From: Viridothelium virens
Lineage: Eukaryota; Ascomycota; Dothideomycetes; Trypetheliales; Trypetheliaceae
Assembly: GCA_010094025.1 (NCBI GenBank)
Contig: ML991908.1
Location: 1 to 28,299 of the forward strand
Reading direction: 5' to 3'
Length of the DNA: 28,299 nucleotides
The position numbers and the translations under genes are program-made. Numbering within the stretch: the first letter of the stretch is position 1; each line of letters opens with the position of its first letter. Shown piece after piece: positions 19,448 through 28,299 of this stretch. Below the pieces are notes generated by a model. The model did no database searches. It saw only the letters and a program-made list of their open reading frames with translations, and was not told the origin of the DNA.

Positions 19448-22159
19448 CGTGCGAGGGCGTGATGATAGCAAACGTCGGCGACTTGCTAAACTGACTGAAC
19501 TCCTCGAGAAATCGTAGATTTTGTTGCGTGTTTGCACTCAGCTGTTAGTGTTGCTGCAGTGCCGGGAATTAGACCGGTGTAAGAAAAAGGTAACTGGAAA
19601 TGACCTACTATATCTTTTCCGACCCTATGACAACTCTAATAGGACAAGAACCTTGTGCCAGAGACTTAGACCATGTTCAGTAAGTCTTAGTAACAGAGCT
19701 ATGGAATCGACCAAGAAATTGACATTGGACTTGGACGGGATGAAAAATGTACTTAGTTCCGCCGTGCGTATCTGCAGATCTAAGTAAGGTAAGGATAGAC
19801 TTAGTTACTTACACCCCTAGACCAAAGGTCCCGTCGTGCATGGTCTTCTCCTGCTTTGTCATGATCCATAATCAAGCTGCATCTTGAAGCCCATTGGGCG
19901 GCTAATTAGAAGAGAGAACCTGCCTTAGCGTCTTGCATAATATCTTAGCCTTCTTTTATGCTTAATTAGATCATGGCTGCGACGCCATCGTAAAATTGCT
20001 GATTTCACGTCTCTAATATTGCAAGCCATCCTGCGGCTTCCATATTGTCTTGTTTATTTGATCTGTCACAACACTGGCATATCCTGGACTCACTGGGGTC
20101 ACATGATTCCCCAATCAGATCTATGTGAAATGTCGGCTCATAGGTCACGTATTCCACAGCATTCCGGTTGACCCATGCATTTGGCTTTTGGTAAAGAAAA
20201 TTCTATCGAGGACCGTTGTGTGTTTCGATGTCTTGCCGAACAAATTTCTTTCACCAATTGAGGCATGATGCTATGATCAAAGACTACACTGGGGCATCCA
20301 ATCGAACGATGACGCCTTGCCAAGAATTTCTTCTGAGTCGCCTGCTCAATCCAAAACTCAACAATTGGGAGCACGAAGACGCTTATTATTGGCTGGACCC
20401 GGATGTGGGAAATTGATAAGCTAGTCCCTCGACTACGGTATCGACATGTACGACCTTGTCCAGAGCGGTGAGGTCAGTGTCATAGGAAGGATCTGAGTGG
20501 GGTGACAGGATCGGGTGATCCTTCAGACAATTGGCTCTTGCTCTGTGGCATTCGCGCATCATCTTCCTATGACGATACGCTTGCACACTTCGTCATCAAA
20601 GCGGTCCAAGAGCTGTTCGAACGCTTCCATTTGAAAGAACGGTCCACCGTGCAGAGAGGCTTAAATCAATCTCACGCCGTGACGATTGCAGCGCGTTACC
20701 ACTCCTCCTTTTTAGGCCTGCTCTAGAACATGCTTACTGGCATTGCGTTCCACCGTTATCAGCTTCGAGACCACGATCACGTGCGAACTTGACGCCGCTG
20801 AAGGCATATGGGTGGTTCCTGGATGCCATCCGCCCAAACTGGCGTCGGCGACCGCCATTATCCACAACGTAGCATTAGGGAGCCGATTCTGCGAATAGTC
20901 ATGCTTAACAAGCGTGTAAGAGAAGCTTGAAGATCTTTTTCCCCATGTTTCGATGCTTGATCACATCCGGGCTTGCGTTGGGCTGAATTTGCGTAGCTGG
21001 AGAAGGGATTCGGGGCTGCCCGGCCAGAATTTTGGCGGATGGTACGAAGTGAAGGACGACGAAGGTATCGTTGACGAGTGGATGGCAATGGGAAAAGCTA
21101 ACTTTCCACAGGAGAAGATGACCATTCACGATGAATAGCCTGAGTGGGTGGCAGAAGGACTAGGATGAGTCTCTGGCGAATATTAGGAACGCTGTCATCG
21201 AGAAAATATTATTTACCCGATTCGTAAAACCTGGAAGAATCTCAATGAAGCTACCGGGGATATGTAAATTGAGATTAGCTGGTTGATCTAGTACTGCCAG
21301 TATTTTAGGAAAGAAGCAAGCGAAAGAGAATGCAGCGTGAGCGGATCTGATAAGAGTCTGAGCAATGCTTGAGCTACTGGTGGTATCCTGTGAGTTGAGT
21401 ATTGAGCAGCAGAGACACGAAAAGTTGACAACGGTAGGAGAGAGGAAAGGAGAGTAGGATTTGGAGGCCTTGTTCCACGCAATGGCACGACTAGTCACGC
21501 ACCACTGCGGCCTCGGCCGAAACGAACCCAAATTTTAGACCGGCTTATCCCCCGGATGCGGAAAACTTCCATCCACCAGTATCCCTTCAAGTTGGCCGCC
21601 TCGTTCCACAGACCAAAAGTCATGGGTAGAGACAATTGGCCATCACCTCGCTACCGTATTGAGGCACACCAAATGCTTCGGTACCGTCCCGGCTATATCC
21701 GCCCACTTTCTTTATTCGACTCCTTGACCGGCGGTCTTCCCAAAGTCTATCTAGTCGAGCATTGCAATATGCCGGCAGATGACCAGAAAAAACCAAATCC
21801 AGGGAGTTCTTGCGCGACGTTCCTGGGCGAAATCCACAAAAGGAGATGAGGCACGCGCATCCCAGCCTCCAAAAAGCTCTAGGGAGGGCCTAATCAGGCC
21901 TACTGGAGGATGTCGTCTCCCACGAGGTAGGCCCGCGATGCACGTCATCCCCTATTTTGGGCACCTTACCAGAGCTCATTCGGCATGTTTGCCTTGTAAT
22001 AATGGCGGCGCCGCGGCTTGCGTTATACGCCTGTAATACTTGAACTGCTTTATCCGCTAAGTCTCCTTGGCCACGCGCCTGATAAATGTCGGAGGCTGCA
22101 GAGGGTGATTGAGTCGACAGACGAACCAAGAGTCTTTGCGCTCTTTCGACTTCTCCAGC
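19448..22159. other. 2.7-kb gene-poor region
   Basis: No supportable gene. Many short, overlapping open frames occur on both strands. Two look slightly protein-like but are unrecognised: plus 20953-21138 (contains G-G-W-Y-E-V-K-D-D-E-G) and minus 20586-20386 (contains H-P-I-L-S-P-H-S-D-P). The plus frame around 20700-20880, in the same phase as the first, is open but stop-interrupted, so a decayed gene is possible. An 11-base inverted repeat occurs at 20479-20489 and 20563-20573. The last few hundred bases should hold the GH3 promoter. Confidence 0.5.
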
Positions 22160-24973
22160 ATGTCGTTTTCGTCGAGGATTTTCCTTATCCATCTCGTTGG
22201 CTACCTCTTTCTCCATACCGTCATATGCAATGGAGATCAGGATACCTTTCCAAAACGCGCCGTCGTCAATGCTCGGGATGCTGTTCCTGCAGAGTACGTC
22301 GCCAAACCCTACTATCCCACCCCCAATGGTGGGTGGATACCGGACTGGCAGACTAGCTACGCAAAAGCCAGTGCTGTTGTGCGCAATATGACACTGGCTG
22401 AAAAAGTAAATCTGACGACAGGCACGGGCTATTTTATGGTACGGATAACATGCACATGTATAGTAGGAGGTCTTTCTGGAGACTAATTGTTCCTAGGGCC
22501 CATGCGTAGGCAACACCGGTAGTGCTCTAAGATTTGGGATACCGAATCTCTGTCTTCAAGATTCCGCTCTCGGTGTTGATCTCACTGATGGCAATACTGC
22601 TTTTCCTGCCGGCATCACTACCGGCGCTACTTGGGATAAAAGTCTCATGTATCAACGCGGAGCTGCTATTGGAGCCGAAGATAGAGGTAAAGGAGTGAAC
22701 ATTAACCTTGGTCCTACTATTGGACCGATAGGACGAAAGCCAAGGGCAGGCAGGATTTGGGAATCCTTCGGAGCAGATCCAGTTCTGCAAGCTATGGCCG
22801 CGTCTCAACATATCCAAGGATTGCAAGCCCAGGGTGTCATTGCCACGGCCAAGCATTTGATCGGAAATGAGCAAGAACAGTCTCGTGGAGGTCCCTTCGA
22901 AACCCCTCTGTCAGCCAACATTGACGATCGCACGCTGCATGAACTTTATCTATGGCCGTTTGCCGAGGCCATCAGGGCTGGAGCGGGCGCGGTAATGACC
23001 TCTTACAACATGGTACCAGTTTCACTTGCTTTCATAATGAATGACAATACTGATTTGCTGACGTTAGGTCAATGGCTCTGCCGCTCATGCAAATAGCTAT
23101 CTCATCAACGGCATTCTCAAAGATGAACTAGGCTTTCAGGGGTTCGTCATGTGCGATTGGCTTTCCCAAGACAGTGGCGTTGCTACAGCACTTGCAGGCC
23201 TCGATATGGCCATGCCGGGGGACACTGAACCAATACCGCTGCTGGGGCTCAGTTACTGGGCGTCCGAATTATCGACCTCCATTCTCAACGGAAGTGTCCC
23301 ATTGACACGCCTCAACGACATGGTTACGCGAATCGTTGCCGCGTGGTATCAACTCGGACAGGACTCCGGATTCCCCTTGCCCAACTTCTCGTCCTGGACG
23401 AATGACACCACAGGTCCACTGTATCCAGGAGCGCTCTTATCTCCAATCGGTGTAGTCAATCAGCATGTAAATGTGCAAGCAGATCATGCCAATATCTCTA
23501 GAGAAATTGCTCGAGACAGTATCACGCTGTTAAAGAATACGAACAATACACTGCCTCTCAGCAAAAATGTTTCTCTTAGTGTGTTTGGTACGGATCAAGC
23601 AAAGAATCCGAATGGTATTAATTCCTGCTCAAGCAGAGCATGCGATGAAGGTACTCTTGGCATGGGCTGGGGTTCGGGCACAGCAAATTATCCGTGAGCA
23701 TGTTCACTCTTGAATTCGTATGACTTGACGCTGATCTGCATACAGGTACATGGATGATCCCATCACAGCTATTAGGTCCATCGTCGGCGGCGCAGTATCA
23801 TATAATAGTGACACATTCCCATCAGGCATAACAGCCGCGGGCGATGACGTAGCAATCGTTTTCATAAATGCTGATTCTGGAGAGGGATCAAATACTGTGG
23901 AGAACAACCCCGGAGATCGCACAGCTTCCAACCTGTATGCTTGGCACAATGGTGACACTCTTGTCAAAGATGCTGCAGCGGCTTTCTCTACGGTCATCGT
24001 AGTTGCACATACAGTCGGACCAATCCTCCTAGAAAACTGGATAGATCTCCCATCTGTCAAAGCCGTGCTTCTCGCACACCTCCCAGGTCAAGAAGCAGGA
24101 TCATCTTTAACAGACATCCTTTTTGGCGACTACTCTCCAAGCGGCCACTTACCGTACAGCATTCCCAAGGCCGAGTCCGACTATCCTACCAGCGTCGGCC
24201 TCAAAACCACACTTATCGGACAAGTCCAGGACACATTCAGCGAGGGCCTTTACATCGACTATCGCTACCTCAACAAAAACGGCACAGCGCCCCGCTATCC
24301 CTTCGGCTTCGGTCTTAGCTACACCACCTTCGCCTTCTCCAACGCCTCCATTACCCCCGTCACCCCCTTGACATTCACACCTCCTGCCCGCGCCTCGAAA
24401 GGCACCACACCATCCTACTCAACCGCAATTCCCCCCGCAAGCGAAGTCGCCTACCCCGCGAACCTCACCCGCATCTGGCGCTACCTGTACCCCTACCTCG
24501 ACGACCCGTACTCCATCTCCGCCACCGGCACATACCCATACCCCGAAGGCTACAGCACCAAGCCCCAGCCGGATCCTCCCGCGGGCGGCGGTCTCGGCGG
24601 CAACGACGCCCTCTGGGACGTCATGTACACCGTATCCGCCACCATCACGAACACCGGGAAGACGGCTGGGAAGGCGGTCGCGCAGCTGTACTTGCAGTAC
24701 CCGACTTCGACGGCGTACGACACGCCGATCATTCAGCTGCGGGATTTCGAGAAGACGGATACGTTGAGCCCCGGGGCGAGTCAGACGGTGCGGTTGAGTC
24801 TGACGAGGAAGGATGTCAGCGTGTGGAATGTGGTGAGCCAGAATTGGATCGTGCCGGAGGTGAACGGGGCGTATGCGGCGTGGATTGGGGAGAGTTCGGG
24901 AGAGTTGGGTCTGGTGTGCTGGACGGATGGGAGGGGGTGTTTGCAGAATCAGACTAGTCCGGTTGTTACGTAG
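22160..24973 (+). CDS. Secreted GH3 beta-glucosidase
   Basis: Exons 22160-22438, 22497-23012, 23068-23693 and 23746-24973 encode 882 residues. Introns are 58, 55 and 52 bp; each begins GTACGG, GTACCA or GTGAGC and ends in AG. A hydrophobic signal peptide covers about residues 1-23, with a K-R (32-33) Kex2-type site soon after. The (beta/alpha)8 domain shows [15 protein letters not shown] (174-188), K212-H213 with N-E-Q-E (217-220), and the nucleophile D295 in V-M-C-D-W. The second domain starts around 390 (S-I-T-L-L-K-N) and includes [15 protein letters not shown] fibronectin III-like domain closes the protein (about 775-870). Such enzymes release glucose from cello-oligosaccharides or other beta-glucosides. 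The start is the first ATG before the signal peptide. Several N-x-T/S sites are present. Confidence 0.93.
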
Positions 24974-25713
24974 GGAGCTTTTGGGGTGGATGATGCGCTC
25001 AGAGGTGATGGAGTAGTGTTTGAATGTCTTTTGGCTGGAGGAAGAAGACCTGGCTTGATATCCCTTAGGAGTACCTAGAGGCTCCTCATTCTTTGTACGA
25101 CATTTGGATAGCTGTTTAGACGCTAGTAGATAATTATTCAAACTTCTTGAAAGGAAAGTCTCTCCTTACACTGGCCCCCTTGAAAGGTAGACGATGACTT
25201 TTTAGCTCCGATCCGAATTGGCATTTTCGACTTCGATGTCAAGAAATTGACGCAATGCTAGAACTTATGACACTCTCGGATAGTCGGGCCTCGCTTCAAC
25301 AACTCTACAAGATTTTCGGTACTCTTTGTGGATTCAGGAGCTCATGCCGCAGATCGAACCCTTTCTCCCATCGCTTAGATGCCGTCGCGAACAGCCCCAC
25401 AATCTTACAGACCGACTGCGTTTCATGTTTGAGCTATATCACGATGTTTTATTATTCCGGCAAAAGCAAAGTGTGGCAGAGATGCGCGAACCGAGGGCGT
25501 CGCGTGAAGGGCGGCATGACGTCGATTCAGCTGCGAAACACCATGCCTTGATCCATCCTGCTAGGCCGCCGCCACCATCGTCGCGGCAGGTGTCGTGAAG
25601 TTTCTCTCTTACTCCATTTGGGATATTCACTTTCTGTTCTTCTTGTACATGTCTTCATTTTCAGGATTGCCGTTCACCTTTCTTACCACACATCCTCCCA
25701 ATTCCTTCGCATC
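24974..25713. other. Intergenic region between GH3 and double-psi barrel genes
   Basis: About 740 bp holding the GH3 terminator and the promoter of the next gene. Overlapping open frames at 25255-25598 show no family features. No repeat or regulatory site was identified with confidence. Confidence 0.5.
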
Positions 25714-26765
25714 ATGACTCCTCTCTTTCTCACCCTCCTCCTCCTCTCCGCCGGCCACCGCCTCGTCAACGCAGGCACAACCTACAACTCCACCTTCACC
25801 TTCTACGGCTCCGGCGACTCCCGCGGCGACGGCACCTGCAACACCAACACCGCCGCCTGCGGCTTCTTCACCAACGTACGTTCGTCTTCTCCACCTTCGC
25901 AGCCCCCCCCCGCCACCTCCCTTCCCCCACCCTTCAGCTCCCTACTCTCATTCCCCTCCCCTCCTCTCACCTCACCTCATCTCATCCTCATCTGACATTC
26001 GCTCCTCACACCTAGCCCGGTTTCTCCGCCGCAATATCCCAAAACCTGTACGGCGCAGCCCCCGGCGCGGGCGCCGGCCCCCAATGCGGCACCTGCTGGC
26101 GACTGACGGCACAAACGAACCCCTACAACCAGCGCGCGATCGGCACCGCGCCGATCGTGGTGAAAGTCAACAACCTATGCCCAGCGTCTGGCAACCCTTT
26201 GTGCGCGCAGAAAGACCTCAGCGGCGGGAGCACGAACGCGTTCGGGGGCGTGGTGGACTTCAATTTGTGCGAGGATGACGGGGCGAGCGGCGCGCTGTTT
26301 GGTGACTCGGGGACGGGGCTGGCGGTTGGGGTGGCGGAGGAGGTCGGGTGTGCGGAGTGGAATGGGAGTGTGGTGAGTCAGGGGAGTGGGGGTGGTGGAG
26401 GAGGGAACGGGAATACGGGGCAGGGGGATACGGGACAGGGGGATAGTGGGAATTATGATTCGGGGAATTATGATTGTGGGGACTATGATAGTGGGAATTA
26501 CGATGGGTGTGATGGGAATGGAAGCGGGAATGGAAATGGGAATGGGAGCGGGAATGGGACGGGTGGGAATGCTGGCGAGGGAGGTCAGAGTGAAGGGAAT
26601 AGTCAGGGTTTCATTGGGAAGTGCACTGGTGCGGGTTGTGATAGTGGTGCTGGAGCTGGAGTAATCGGCGGTTCTTCAAGACGTTTTGGATCGGGCGATG
26701 GTTCATGGTTGGGTGTATTCGTGACGTTTGGGTCGGTGGTTCTTGGATATTTGATCTTTCAGTGA
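25714..26765 (+). CDS. Secreted double-psi beta-barrel (expansin/EG45-like) GPI protein
   Basis: Exons 25714-25875 and 26016-26765 encode 303 residues. The intron (25876-26015, 140 bp) has GTACGT and TAG, with a CTGAC site 20 bases before the acceptor. Residues 1-20 form a signal peptide. A barrel domain follows (about 24-165): T-F-Y-G-S-G-D, A-A-C-G-F-F-T-N, C-G-T-C-W, V-K-V-N-N-L-C-P and V-V-D-F-N-L-C, with cysteines spaced as in barwin/EG45/expansin-like proteins. Residues about 172-250 are a Gly/Asn/Asp/Tyr low-complexity tract with repeats (D-S-G-N-Y-D, N-G-N-G). A small-residue segment and a hydrophobic tail (W-L-G-V-F-V-T-F-G-S-V-V-L-G-Y-L) suggest a GPI anchor. A role in loosening or binding wall polysaccharides is inferred; hydrolytic activity is unproven. 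It lies 740 bp after the GH3 gene in the same direction. Confidence 0.8.
26410..26580 (+). repeat. G-rich low-complexity coding repeat
   Basis: The strand here is almost entirely G, A and T with runs of three to five G, encoding G-Q-G-D, S-G-N-Y-D and N-G-S-G-N-G type repeats of the double-psi barrel protein. Short units such as GGGGATACGGGACAGG and GGGAATTATGATT recur imperfectly. Repeat number is likely to vary between strains by slippage. Many G-runs at short spacing also make G-quadruplex formation plausible. Confidence 0.75.
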
Positions 26766-26982
26766 TATATTTCTCTTTTGTACTAATGATACCCCACACG
26801 CTCTTTGAATGGAGACGCGTCTTTCTTCAGCAATCGTTTGCCCAAAATGGCCGCTAAAAGTACGAGCAGAGTTATGAAATTGCACCGAACAATGACTTGC
26901 TTGTTTCCAAATTGCCTTCACCAAACGAACCAGAATCCAGGCAGAGGTAGATCGATTATCATCAACTGTGTGTTGTAGTTTA

Positions 26983-27369
26983 TCATTGAGTAAGATCCGT
27001 CTGCGCAACCAACATATCGACCTTCGCCTTGATATCTCCACCAAAATCGATTGTCAATCTTGGATCTTCTCCACGGACGTCCATCGCACTCCCTGTCATG
27101 TCGCTGATCAACACCTGAGCAAAGATGCATCGCTCGATAACGTCGTTGTAACGCATTGCCTCGTTCGCGTCCTGTGCGTCGAGTTTCTGACCATCGAGTC
27201 TGTCGAGTTGTTTCTTGGAGGCTTCGACAAAATTGCATGCAAACTGGATCTTCCCTCGGTCGGCAGGCGTCGCAGCATTGTAGAGAGGATGTGCTTTGAG
27301 AGTCTCGAGGAGAGAGGATAGGTTTTCGCTAAGGCGATCGCGGGAGGCAGACGTGACGACCCTCGGCAT
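26983..27369 (-). CDS. Small hypothetical protein
   Basis: A 128-residue open frame from the ATG at 27369 (the open frame extends upstream to about 27570 but has no earlier ATG). The product is rich in charged and helical residues (for example R-L-S-E-N-L-S-S-L-L-E-T-L, then F-V-E-A-S-K-K-Q-L-D-R-L) and may be an all-helical protein. There is no signal peptide, membrane segment or domain that I recognise. Its 3' end lies 217 bp from the 3' end of the double-psi barrel gene in convergent orientation. Coding potential is judged from length and even composition only; an upstream exon cannot be excluded. Confidence 0.5.
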   Translation of the reverse strand: MPRVVTSASRDRLSENLSSLLETLKAHPLYNAATPADRGKIQFACNFVEASKKQLDRLDGQKLDAQDANEAMRYNDVIERCIFAQVLISDMTGSAMDVRGEDPRLTIDFGGDIKAKVDMLVAQTDLTQ

Positions 27370-27965
27370 TGTAGAAATTTTTATTAGACCATGAAGTAAT
27401 GTCGTTTTCTTCTGGGCGGTCGATTCAGGTATCCAGTAGCATTCAACCCCTGAATGATCTCCAAGTAGCTTATCAGGATTCGGATGAGCGGAAAAAGAAA
27501 TTGGACGGCAGCTTCCTTCCTGCAGCTCTTTTCGCAGATATATTGGAAGATGCGCAAAAAGACAGTTCAAAGACGGATAGGTAGGAAAATAGAAAGGGAG
27601 GGGATAGCATCATCAAAGAAGTCATCCGACTCATGGTCAGCAATCCTATCATCGTCATGTAAATCCTACCTTACTGAAAGCGGAAAAAACTAATTGGTGT
27701 CACTGATCTGAAACTGGGTGCCTTTGCGTCGGGGCGCATGTTGGAATGACGTCTGGTGACCAGCCATGGCTTCTCCAAGAATTCCGCGCTAGAATCGGTC
27801 GGCCGTTGTTTCTACGGAGTATACAGAGTGCCGCAGCCCAATGATCGAGGTGAAACGTTTGGACGGCGCGCGGGAATGGATTTACGGCGTTGCTTGAGAA
27901 GTGAGGCTCGTGAAACCGAATGGATGTAAGGTAGTGTTAGAATAGATGGTGGACTTATGGGTTTT
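27370..27965. other. Region without a supportable gene
   Basis: About 600 bp upstream of the small hypothetical gene and up to the right pogo-like element. It should hold the promoter of that gene. Open frames here are short, overlap on both strands and show no family features. No RNA gene seen. Confidence 0.45.
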
Positions 27966-27966
27966 C

Positions 27967-27997
27967 CCCACCACCTGCACGGTCCCACCACCTGCAC
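27967..27997. repeat. Subterminal direct repeat of the right pogo-like element
   Basis: CCCACCACCTGCAC occurs at 27967-27980 and again at 27984-27997, 23-53 bases before the right transposase ATG. The left element has a comparable pair (CCGTGCAC blocks) in the same relative place, supporting a terminal or subterminal repeat recognised by the transposase. The exact terminal inverted repeat was not found because the other end is outside the window. Confidence 0.6.
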
Positions 27998-28019
27998 ACC
28001 CAAAATTCACGATTTGGCC

Positions 28020-28299
28020 ATGTCTTCGAACGCGAATAACTCCACGGATTCTGAAGCTTTTCGGTCGGCGATTGCTGCAGCAGATGCGCAGAGATGTCAT
28101 AATTATTCTAAAATAGCAAAGGAGTTCAACGTGTGCAGAACCACGTTGTCGCGTCGCCATAGAGGCATCACACAGTCGATTTCAATGGCTCATTGAACCA
28201 AGGAGACAGCTCTTTTATTACACCAAGAGAATGAGTTGGTTAAGTATATAAATACACTTTTGGACTGTGGCATTCCTCCTACATTAAGATTAACTCGAA
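28020..28299 (+). mobile_element. Pogo/Fot1-like transposase, N-terminal part with in-frame stop (cut by window edge)
   Basis: From the ATG at 28020 the frame encodes a helix-turn-helix with N-Y-S-K-I-A-K-E-F-N-V-C-R-T and L-S-R-R-H-R-G, then meets TGA at 28194-28196. The same frame continues to the window end with E-N-E-L-V-K-Y-I and C-G-I-P-P-T, which is the expected second HTH part of pogo-like transposases. So the stop interrupts a recognisable domain and the copy is probably dead, unless an intron or sequence error accounts for it. The catalytic domain is outside the window. It differs clearly from the left copy, so the two are separate lineages or old copies. Confidence 0.85.

Noticed and set aside
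24419-25141. A 240-codon open frame on the minus strand
   Set aside because: It lies almost wholly opposite the GH3 coding exon, is Arg/Pro/His-rich from the skewed composition, and has no family features. It is best explained as the antisense shadow of a GC-rich exon.
26386-26664. A G/M/I/V/E-rich plus-strand open frame overlapping the double-psi barrel gene
   Set aside because: It is the alternative frame of the G-rich repeat; the other frame links cleanly by splicing to a signal peptide and barrel domain.
1-28299. tRNA, rRNA genes and CRISPR arrays
   Set aside because: I searched by eye for tRNA T-loop patterns and regularly spaced repeats and found none that could be supported; CRISPR is not expected in a fungal nuclear contig.

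Overview
The window looks like a nuclear contig from a filamentous ascomycete (Pezizomycotina; a Dothideomycete is my best guess, by inference). The reasons are genes split by very short introns (mostly 44-67 bp) with GT...AG ends and CTRAC-like branch sites just before the acceptor, a heterokaryon-incompatibility (HET) relic, pogo/Fot1-like transposase ends at both borders, and secreted GPI and GH3 wall enzymes. Exon joins given here were worked out by hand from frame continuity, splice sites and branch points; no transcript evidence was available.

Layout. (1) 1-1.9 kb: the 5' end of a pogo-like transposase running off the left edge, then a decayed HET-domain pseudogene. (2) 2.0-6.8 kb: two minus-strand multi-exon genes, a PD-(D/E)XK nuclease-like protein with a cysteine knuckle and a Myb/SANT-like plus coiled-coil protein. 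(3) 7.3-9.8 kb: a divergent HSPA12-type Hsp70-like gene. (4) 9.8-11.3 kb: gene-free DNA with a strong hairpin and a small TA-flanked MITE with perfect terminal inverted repeats. (5) 11.3-13.9 kb: a large uncharacterised gene with one in-frame TAG. (6) 14.4-19.4 kb: a metabolic block with a ThDP-dependent decarboxylase-like gene head-to-head with a class II aldolase-like gene, followed by a convergent luciferase-domain (DUF5519-like) membrane protein. (7) 19.4-22.2 kb: gene-poor DNA. (8) 22.2-26.8 kb: two co-directional secreted proteins, a GH3 beta-glucosidase and an expansin/EG45-like double-psi beta-barrel GPI protein. (9) 27-28.3 kb: a small hypothetical gene and a second pogo-like transposase end running off the right edge, broken by a stop.

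How the parts relate. The left half (HET relic, nuclease-like, Myb-like, Hsp70-like, the broken large gene, MITE) has the character of an accessory, transposon-flanked compartment of fast-evolving fungal families, possibly linked to recognition or genome defence; that function is inference. The right half is metabolic and secretory. The most concrete unusual signals are the MITE, the single TAG in the large gene, the stop-free frame-preserving intron of the Hsp70-like gene, the ThDP enzyme/aldolase divergent pair, and the abrupt C-rich to G-rich strand switch inside both secreted-protein genes.
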